Positions 58,541-64,000 of a stretch of 64,000 bases of DNA are shown here, one piece after another. The DNA lies in NCBI RefSeq assembly GCF_038784515.1, contig NZ_CP152376.1, positions 4,154,001 through 4,218,000 on the forward strand, in the 5' to 3' direction. A model generated the notes under the pieces. That model ran no database searches and was not told the origin of the DNA. It was given only the letters and a program-made list of their open reading frames with translations. The translations under genes and the position numbers were made by a program. Each line of letters opens with the position of its first letter. Within the stretch, counting starts at the first letter, position 1. Source of the DNA: Rhodoferax sp. GW822-FHT02A01 (GTDB lineage Bacteria; Pseudomonadota; Gammaproteobacteria; Burkholderiales; Burkholderiaceae_C).

Positions 58541-59254
58541 TCAGTGTTTGCGCGGTGCAAGGTAACCCAGGAAGTGTTTTTCAGCCATGCGAAAAACCAG
58601 TATCAGGGCAAAGGATGCAACCAGGTAGATGGCCGCGGCGGCGATGTAAGCCTCAAACGGAAGGTAATAGTCGGAATACACCCGGCTGGCAGCTGCGGTC
58701 ACGTCCAGCATGCTGGGCACGGCGCTGGCCAGGCTGGTACTTTGCAGCATCATCACCACCTCGTTGCTGTAGGCCGGTAAGGAGCGTCGCATGGCGCTTG
58801 GCAACACGATGCGCAGCATCACCTTGAAGCGGCTCATGCCAAAGGCCTGCGCCGCTTCAATCTCGCCCGCGTTGGTTTCTCGGATGGCGCCAGCCAGCAT
58901 CTCGGCGGTGTAGCCCGCCGTATTCAAGGCAAAGGCGAGTAGGGCGCAGAAGAACGGTTCCTTGAAGTAGGTCCAGGGCCAGATTTCATCCCAGCGCGCC
59001 TGGATCCACTCCAGTTGGCCTAGTCCGTAATAAATCATGTAGACCTGGATCAGCAGCGGCGTGCCGCGGATGACATAGGTGTAGGCACCGACGATCCAGC
59101 GCAAGGGTGCCCAGGGGCCGGTAAGGGCCAGGGCAAAAATCAGCGCCAGCACTGCGCCAATGCCCAGCGAGGAGAACAGCAGGCCCAGCGTGGTGAGGAT
59201 GCCGTTGCCATAGAGCGCCAGGTTCTGCGGCTCGAAGATGACGGACCACTTCAT
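58541..59254 (-). CDS. aotM: Amino-acid ABC transporter permease (arginine/ornithine type)
   Basis: A 237-residue inner-membrane permease of the HisM/AotM type with about five spans. The EAA loop is ETNAGEIEAAQAFGMSRFKVMLRIVLPSAMRRSLPAYSNEVVMMLQSTSLASAVPSMLDVTAAA. It overlaps aotQ by four bases. It should form a heterodimer with AotQ, powered by AotP and fed by AotJ. Confidence 0.86.
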   Translation of the reverse strand: MKWSVIFEPQNLALYGNGILTTLGLLFSSLGIGAVLALIFALALTGPWAPLRWIVGAYTYVIRGTPLLIQVYMIYYGLGQLEWIQARWDEIWPWTYFKEPFFCALLAFALNTAGYTAEMLAGAIRETNAGEIEAAQAFGMSRFKVMLRIVLPSAMRRSLPAYSNEVVMMLQSTSLASAVPSMLDVTAAASRVYSDYYLPFEAYIAAAAIYLVASFALILVFRMAEKHFLGYLAPRKH

Positions 59255-59937
59255 AGCGACCCCCTCTTCACACCCAGGCTGAAGCGCGCATTGATCTTGC
59301 GCAGCGCATAGAGCGAAACCGATGTGTAGATCAGGAAAAGTGCGCCGGTGAACAGGAAGAAGGCAAAGGGCGAGCGCGTGGCCGCGCTGGCCTGCTTGGC
59401 CAAGTAGGTCATTTCCTTCAGGCCGATCAGGCTGACCAGGGCCGTTGCCTTAATCAGCACCAGCCAGTTATTGGTAAAGCTGGGCAGGGCGTAGCGCACC
59501 ATCTGGGGCAGCGTGATGCGCAGGAATGTTTGTGTCCGACCCATGCCGAAGGCCCAGGCCGCTTCCATCTGGCCCTTGGGGATGGACAGAATGGCGCCCC
59601 GGAAAGACTCGGTCATGTAGGCACCGTAGATGAAGCCGATGGTCAAGACGCCGGCTGCAAATGGATTGATATCGATATTGCCTTTGCTACCCATGGCGGC
59701 CAGCAAATGGTTGATTCCGATGGTGCCGCCGTAGAAAACCAGCAGCATCACCACCAGATCAGGGATGCCGCGGATCACCGTGGTGTACAGAGAGGCCAGC
59801 ATGACCAGCGCGCGGTTGCCCGAGAGTTTGGCTGCGGCGCCCAGCAGGCCCAGCACGATGGAGACCAGCAACGCGGCCAGAGAAACGCCGACTGTGAGTA
59901 CCGAGCCCTGCAAAATGGCGACGTAATAGGCGTTCAT
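59251..59937 (-). CDS. aotQ: Amino-acid ABC transporter permease (arginine/ornithine type)
   Basis: A 228-residue permease of the HisQ/AotQ type. The family marks are GSVLTVGVSLAALLVSIVLGLLGAAAKLSGNRALVMLASLYTTVIRGIPDLVVMLLVFYGG and the EAA loop IPKGQMEAAWAFGMGRTQTFLRITLPQMVRYALPSFTNNWLVLIKATALVSLIGL. It starts about 70 bases after aotJ, beyond a terminator hairpin, so it is probably made at a lower level than the binding protein. Confidence 0.86.
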   Translation of the reverse strand: MNAYYVAILQGSVLTVGVSLAALLVSIVLGLLGAAAKLSGNRALVMLASLYTTVIRGIPDLVVMLLVFYGGTIGINHLLAAMGSKGNIDINPFAAGVLTIGFIYGAYMTESFRGAILSIPKGQMEAAWAFGMGRTQTFLRITLPQMVRYALPSFTNNWLVLIKATALVSLIGLKEMTYLAKQASAATRSPFAFFLFTGALFLIYTSVSLYALRKINARFSLGVKRGSL

Positions 59938-59956
59938 GAGGGGGCGAAAGAAACTA

Positions 59957-59993
59957 CAAAAAACGACAGCGCGCCTGTGTGACGCGCTGTCGT
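59957..59993 (-). terminator. Intrinsic terminator/attenuator between aotJ and aotQ
   Basis: On the minus strand ACGACAGCGCG pairs perfectly with CGCGCTGTCGT (11 pairs, nine-base loop) and is followed by TTTTTT. This is a textbook Rho-independent terminator placed after aotJ and about 20 bases before aotQ. Partial read-through would give more binding protein than permease. Confidence 0.8.
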
Positions 59994-60006
59994 ACCTTGG
60001 GGCGGA

Positions 60007-60849
60007 TTATTCGCCGTAGACGTCGATGTTGTACTTGCTGAAGTACTTGTCGTTCAAAGTCTTGTAGGTGCCGTTGGCGCGGATGGCCTTGATGGCTTCG
60101 TTCAGTTCGCCCTTGAGCTTGTCTTCACCCTTGCGCAGTGCAATGCCGGCGCCGTAGCCGTAGTACTTGGGCTCTTTCAGCTCGGGGCCGACCAAGGTGT
60201 AGTTGGCACCTTCAGGCTTGCTCAGGAAGCCACCGGAGACTTCCAGGTAGTCAGCCACGGTACCGTCCAGACGGCCGGACTTGATGTCCAGATACACCTG
60301 GTCCTGCGCTTCGTAGGAGTTGACGATCACGCCAGCGGGCTTGAGCTCACCCAGAGCGTATTTCTCCTGGGTGCTGCCCTTGAGCACGCCAATCTTCTTG
60401 CCCTTGATGGAAGCCGGGTCGGTGTACTTGACGGTTTTCTTCAGAACGATGCGGCTGGGGGTGTTGTAGTACTTGTCGGTGAAGTCCACTTCCTTCAGAC
60501 GTTCGTCGGTGATGGACATGGAGCTGATGATGACGTCGTACTTCTTGGCGTTCAAACCGGGGATCATGCTGTCCCAGACTTGTTCCACGAACTCGCATTT
60601 GCGCTTGATCTGTTCGCACAGGGCGTTGGCGATATCCACGTCAAAACCGGTGGGTTTGCCGTCGCTGGTCTTGAAGGTAAAGGGTTCGTAGGTCGGGTCG
60701 ATGGCGACCTTGAGCGTTGCAGCCTCAGGTGCAGGTGCGCTGGCAGCGGGAGCTGCCGCAGGTGCAGCAGCAGGGGCCGCAGCTTCTTCCTTCTTGCCAC
60801 AAGCGGCCAGCGCCGAAACGGCGACCAGCGTCAAAAGCAGTTTCTTCAT
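60007..60849 (-). CDS. aotJ: Amino-acid ABC transporter binding lipoprotein (arginine/ornithine type)
   Basis: A 280-residue extracytoplasmic binding protein. The signal peptide ends in a lipobox (ALAAC, Cys17), an Ala/Pro linker follows ([26 protein letters not shown]), then a PBP domain: LKVAIDPTYEPFTFKTSDGKPTGFDVDIANALCEQIKRKCEFVEQVWDSMIPGLNAKKYDVIISSMSITDERLKEVDFTDKYYNTPSRIV, the ArgT/HisJ/AotJ pattern. Most relatives in enterics lack the lipid anchor. The ribosome site AAGGAAA is good. Arginine, ornithine, lysine or histidine are likely ligands. Confidence 0.88.
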   Translation of the reverse strand: MKKLLLTLVAVSALAACGKKEEAAAPAAAPAAAPAASAPAPEAATLKVAIDPTYEPFTFKTSDGKPTGFDVDIANALCEQIKRKCEFVEQVWDSMIPGLNAKKYDVIISSMSITDERLKEVDFTDKYYNTPSRIVLKKTVKYTDPASIKGKKIGVLKGSTQEKYALGELKPAGVIVNSYEAQDQVYLDIKSGRLDGTVADYLEVSGGFLSKPEGANYTLVGPELKEPKYYGYGAGIALRKGEDKLKGELNEAIKAIRANGTYKTLNDKYFSKYNIDVYGE

Positions 60850-61084
60850 TTGGTTTCCTTAAAGTGCCCGAAGTGTCTCCCGCGGGCGAGTTAATGGGAT
60901 AGAAAATTGATTCTACGGGCCAAAGCACGCAATTTTGGTGCCTGATTGAACTAATCGCATGGGGTTTGTACGGTGCCTCATGCTGGTGCATACGGGGGAT
61001 GGCCGAGGCCGGCAGTACCCTTTCATAAGGCCATGGCATGCGTGAAACATTACACTCTGGGCCTATCTCCCCCCGGTATTTTTG

Positions 61085-63445
61085 ATGAACGCTCCCCTAG
61101 ACGTGTCTTTTTTCGCGCGCGCCGCCAAGCCGCTGTCCAGTTACCGCAAGTACTGGGCCGCCCGCTTTGGCACGGCCCCGTTCCTGCCCATGAGCCGCGC
61201 CGAAATGGACAAGCTGGGCTGGGACAGCTGTGACGTCATCCTGGTAACGGGCGACGCCTACGTGGACCACCCGAGCTTTGGCATGGCGGTGATTGGCCGC
61301 ATGCTGGAGGCGCAGGGCTTTCGCGTGGGCATCATTGCCCAGCCGGACTGGACCAGCGCCGAGGCATTCAAGGTGCTGGGCAAACCCAATCTGTTCTGGG
61401 GTGTGACGGCGGGCAACATGGATTCCATGATCAACCGCTACACGGCCGATCGGAAGATCCGCAGCGACGACGCCTACACGCCTGGCGATGTGGCGGGCAA
61501 GCGCCCCGATCGTGCTGCCATCGTCTACAGCCAGCGCTGCCGCGAGGCTTATAAGGACGTTCCGCTGATATTGGGTGGCATTGAGGGCAGCCTGCGCCGT
61601 ATTGCGCATTACGACTACTGGAGTGACAAGGTCCGCCGCTCCATCGTGGTGGATGCCAAGTGCGATCTGCTGTTGTATGGCAACGCGGAGCGCGCCTTGG
61701 TCGAGATTGCACACCGTTTGGCAGCGCGTGAGCCGGTCGAAAAAATCACCGATGTACGTGGAACGGCCTTTGTGCGCAGGCCGGACGACGAAAGCGGCCA
61801 TGGCTGGTTTGAGATTGATTCCACCACCGTGGATGAACCGGGCCGGGTGGAGTCCCACGTCAACCCCTACATGACCACCAGCGAACAGGCCGCCCGGCAA
61901 GGCGGTACCTGTTCCAAGGAGGACGGTACCCAGGGCGCCAGTGACGCTGCATCCGGAAAAGCAGATGGCGTCTCCCCGATTGCCTTTGTGGCCAACCCGG
62001 CGCTCAAGGGGCGGCTCAGGGTTCCGCCGCGTGACCGCTCGGTGATCCGTCTGCCCAGCTATGAGCAGGTCAAGAGTGACCCGGTGCTCTATGCCCATGC
62101 CAACCGCGTGCTGCATCTGGAAACCAATCCCGGCAATGCCCGCGCGCTGGTGCAGGCGCACGGGGAGGGGGCCACCGCCCGCGATGTCTGGATCACGCCG
62201 CCTCCCATTCCGCTGACCACCGCCGAGATGGACATGGTGTTTGATCTGCCGTACGCACGCAGTCCGCACCCCAGCTACGCGGACGAGAACGGTAGCCACG
62301 ACGGCGCCACCAAGATCCCGGCCTGGGAGATGATCCGCTTCAGCATCAACATCATGCGCGGCTGCTTTGGCGGCTGCACCTTTTGCTCCATCACCGAGCA
62401 CGAAGGCCGCATCATCCAGAGCCGCTCGGAAGACTCGGTCATCAAGGAGATCGAAGACATCCGTGACAAGGTCAAGGGCTTTACCGGCACCATTTCCGAC
62501 CTGGGAGGGCCCACGGCCAATATGTACCGGCTGGGTTGCCGCAGCCCCGAGATTGAAGCTGCCTGCCGCAAGCCCAGCTGTGTCTACCCGGGCATCTGCC
62601 AGAACCTGGGCACCGACCACGGCCCGCTGATCCATATGTACCGCCGGGGCAGGGCGCTCAAGGGTATCAAGAAGATACTCATAGGCTCCGGCCTGCGTTA
62701 CGACTTGGCCGTCAAGAGCCCGGAGTACGTGAAAGAGCTGGTGCAGCATCACGTGGGCGGCTATCTCAAGATTGCGCCTGAACATACCGAGCAGGGCCCG
62801 CTGTCCAAGATGATGAAGCCCGGCATCGGCTCCTACGACAAGTTCAAGCAGCTGTTTGACAAGTTCTCGGAAGAGGCGGGCAAGAAGCAGTTCCTGATTC
62901 CGTACTTCATCGCCGCCCACCCCGGCACGACGGATGAAGACATGATGAACCTGGCGGTCTGGCTGAAGAAGAATGGCTTTCGGGCCGACCAGGTGCAAAC
63001 CTTCTATCCCAGCCCCATGGCCACGGCTACGGCCATGTACCACTCCGGCCGCAACACGCTGCGCCGCGTGCATCGTACGGCCGAGAGTGCTGAGGAAAGC
63101 GTAGACGTGGTGCGCGGGGAGAAGCGCCGCCGCCTGCACAAGGCCTTCCTGCGCTACCACGATCCTAGCAACTGGCCGCTGCTGCGCGAAGCACTCAAAG
63201 CCATGGGGCGCGCCGACCTGATCGGCAACGGCAAACACCATTTGATCCCCACCTTCCAGCCGCTGGGTGACGGTGGGTATCAGAGCGCCCGCAAGAAGAA
63301 CTCCACGCAGGCTGTGGCCAAGACCGGCCCCGCAGCCGGTGGCCGCGTCGCACGCCAGCCCGGCAAAGGCAGCATGCTGACCCAGCACACCGGTTTGCCG
63401 CCGCGCGTAACCGGAGCTTCCAGAGGCGGCCGAAAGCCTTCGTAA
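61085..63445 (+). CDS. YgiQ-family radical SAM protein
   Basis: A 786-residue UPF0313/YgiQ protein. The start is [52 protein letters not shown]. The radical SAM cluster motif is [17 protein letters not shown] (CxxxCxxC), followed by [11 protein letters not shown]. The reaction is unknown. I use ATG 61085; a TTG at 61082 is directly before it. The tail from about residue 720 is basic and of low complexity. The gap before it (60850-61084) holds no clear motif on the plus strand. Confidence 0.9.
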   Translation: MNAPLDVSFFARAAKPLSSYRKYWAARFGTAPFLPMSRAEMDKLGWDSCDVILVTGDAYVDHPSFGMAVIGRMLEAQGFRVGIIAQPDWTSAEAFKVLGKPNLFWGVTAGNMDSMINRYTADRKIRSDDAYTPGDVAGKRPDRAAIVYSQRCREAYKDVPLILGGIEGSLRRIAHYDYWSDKVRRSIVVDAKCDLLLYGNAERALVEIAHRLAAREPVEKITDVRGTAFVRRPDDESGHGWFEIDSTTVDEPGRVESHVNPYMTTSEQAARQGGTCSKEDGTQGASDAASGKADGVSPIAFVANPALKGRLRVPPRDRSVIRLPSYEQVKSDPVLYAHANRVLHLETNPGNARALVQAHGEGATARDVWITPPPIPLTTAEMDMVFDLPYARSPHPSYADENGSHDGATKIPAWEMIRFSINIMRGCFGGCTFCSITEHEGRIIQSRSEDSVIKEIEDIRDKVKGFTGTISDLGGPTANMYRLGCRSPEIEAACRKPSCVYPGICQNLGTDHGPLIHMYRRGRALKGIKKILIGSGLRYDLAVKSPEYVKELVQHHVGGYLKIAPEHTEQGPLSKMMKPGIGSYDKFKQLFDKFSEEAGKKQFLIPYFIAAHPGTTDEDMMNLAVWLKKNGFRADQVQTFYPSPMATATAMYHSGRNTLRRVHRTAESAEESVDVVRGEKRRRLHKAFLRYHDPSNWPLLREALKAMGRADLIGNGKHHLIPTFQPLGDGGYQSARKKNSTQAVAKTGPAAGGRVARQPGKGSMLTQHTGLPPRVTGASRGGRKPS

Positions 63446-63446
63446 G

Positions 63447-63464
63447 AAGCGCTCCGCTGCGCTT
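63447..63464. terminator. Hairpin between convergent genes ygiQ and the TIGR02285-like gene
   Basis: AAGCGC and GCGCTT form a perfect six-pair stem with loop TCCGCT, beginning one base after the ygiQ stop codon. An alternative stem CCGCT/AGCGG overlaps it. No clean T run follows on either strand, so it is a modest terminator candidate for both genes. Confidence 0.35.
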
Positions 63465-63472
63465 AGCGGCGT

Positions 63473-64000
63473 TCAGGGCGGGCCGTATTTGCCCGCCGGG
63501 CTGGGTTGGCTGCGCTGCTTGATGAAGGTGCTGATGTAGGGCGCCAGATACTTCTGCTCCGTAAGGGGGAGCCAGCGCTTGTAGCCGTCGAAGTACTCGG
63601 GACGAGTGATCAGCTTGCTCAGCAGGGCATCGGCCTTCACTATGACGGTACGTCCCCATTCCGTGCGCGGGCAGGCAATGCCTGCTGGGACAGGCTCCAA
63701 ACCCGCAATCGGTAACACCTGCAGATTGCTCTGCGCCACTTCCGGCGTGCGTGTGCCCTGGTACAAGGCTGCTGTGGCGTATTCAATGGTGTAGTCGCCC
63801 CGGTTGCCGGCCAGCATCTGCAGGATGTTGCTGCTGCCGCTGAGCTGTTTTGCGTAACTGATGTTGGACCCTTCTGCACGGCTCTTGAGCAAGGCGTCCA
63901 GCAGTGCGGTGTAGCTGCGGTTAGTTGCCAGAATACCGCGCAGCTCCTGGCTATCAAACAGCTCCGCCGCCAGCACCTCGCCTTTGCTGTTTTTCGGCAA
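63473..64000 (-). CDS. Periplasmic binding-like protein (TIGR02285-like), N-terminal part cut by window edge
   Basis: The frame is open to the last base of the window, so the true start lies beyond it; the TTG at 64000 is probably internal. The visible 175 residues (LRGILATNRSYTALLDALLKSRAEGSNISYAKQLSGSSNILQMLAGNRGDYTIEYATAALYQGTR, NLQVLPIAGLEPVPAGIACPRTEWGRTVIVKADALLSKLITRPEYFDGYKRWLPLTEQKYLAPYISTFI) look like the second lobe of an ABC-type solute-binding fold, as in the TIGR02285 family. It may be a secreted protein, but its signal peptide is outside the window. Confidence 0.65.
   Translation of the reverse strand: MPKNSKGEVLAAELFDSQELRGILATNRSYTALLDALLKSRAEGSNISYAKQLSGSSNILQMLAGNRGDYTIEYATAALYQGTRTPEVAQSNLQVLPIAGLEPVPAGIACPRTEWGRTVIVKADALLSKLITRPEYFDGYKRWLPLTEQKYLAPYISTFIKQRSQPSPAGKYGPP

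Noticed and set aside
60908..60945. A GCAC-N9-GTGC inverted repeat upstream of aotJ, considered as an NtrC site
   Set aside because: The known NtrC site has seven bases between the half-sites, and I found no fitting sigma-54 -24/-12 promoter (GG-N10-GC) next to it.
61097..63388. A 763-codon open frame antisense to the YgiQ-like gene
   Set aside because: The plus strand encodes a clear radical SAM protein with full motifs. Long antisense frames arise in GC-rich genes from codon bias, and this one has His/Ala/Gly-rich sequence without domains.

Overview
The window is chromosomal DNA from a betaproteobacterium of the order Burkholderiales, most likely a Comamonadaceae member close to Rhodoferax. 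This placement comes from high GC, the look of the proteins, and conserved Burkholderiales blocks such as der-hfq-hflX-hflK-hflC-DUF2065-hisZ-purA and rlmN-pilW-rodZ-ispG-hisS-yfgM-bamB-der. It is inferred from sequence memory, not from a search. I see no rRNA, tRNA or CRISPR array. No gene-free stretch exceeds 300 bases; the longest gaps (4052-4266, 13743-13970, 18285-18476, 60850-61084) are described below.

Region by region: (1) 1-5463 is an accessory patch. It holds the 3' part of an IS21-family element (istA, istB) that has lost its right end, fused to the N-terminal fragment of an OLD-type ATPase. Next come a NERD-domain UvrD-like helicase directly upstream of that fragment on the minus strand, and a Fic protein preceded by repeated operator-like motifs. 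The helicase plus OLD ATPase looks like a decayed nuclease/helicase defence pair. (2) 5538-11866 is a metabolic and regulatory accessory region. It contains divergent dgdR/dgdA (2,2-dialkylglycine decarboxylase), a NIPSNAP-ABM-ArsR operon, and a MerR regulator plus MFS exporter, each with a 19-bp-spacer promoter over a shared dyad. (3) 11915-18284: RhlE-type RNA helicase, NlpC/P60 hydrolase, cysteine hydrolase, ABC1 kinase, propionyl-CoA synthetase. (4) 18477-27017: sucA-sucB-lpd for the 2-oxoglutarate dehydrogenase complex, with a hairpin-rich intergenic repeat before lpd, then zapE, a secreted coiled-coil protein, a PP2C phosphatase and a YdcH-like protein. (5) 27018-33439: DinG/YoaA-type helicase, bamD, rluD, scpB, rluB, ndk. 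(6) 33448-42125 is one dense run covering rRNA/tRNA modification, pilus assembly, cell shape, isoprenoid synthesis, histidyl-tRNA synthetase, outer-membrane assembly and the Der GTPase. (7) 42225-49393: hfq, hflX, hflK, hflC, DUF2065, hisZ, purA and a phosphoribosyltransferase. (8) 49414-56582: metC, DUF2189, a Lys-rich small protein, a TesA-like esterase and YbbA-like ABC ATPase with interlocked start codons, HD hydrolase, rlmB, a split chromate transporter, an acyltransferase. (9) 56587-60849 is an arginine/ornithine-type ABC transporter operon ordered J-Q-M-deacylase-P, as in the Pseudomonas aot operon, with a strong terminator hairpin after the binding-protein gene. (10) 61085-64000: YgiQ radical-SAM protein and a partial periplasmic binding-like protein.

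Candidates for novelty are the helicase/OLD remnant, the self-similar operator array before fic, the twin MerR promoters, the NIPSNAP-ABM-ArsR operon, a short Cys-rich ORF interlocked with the hfq start, and the perfect palindrome at the ndk promoter. Nothing here is a convincing complete new defence system.
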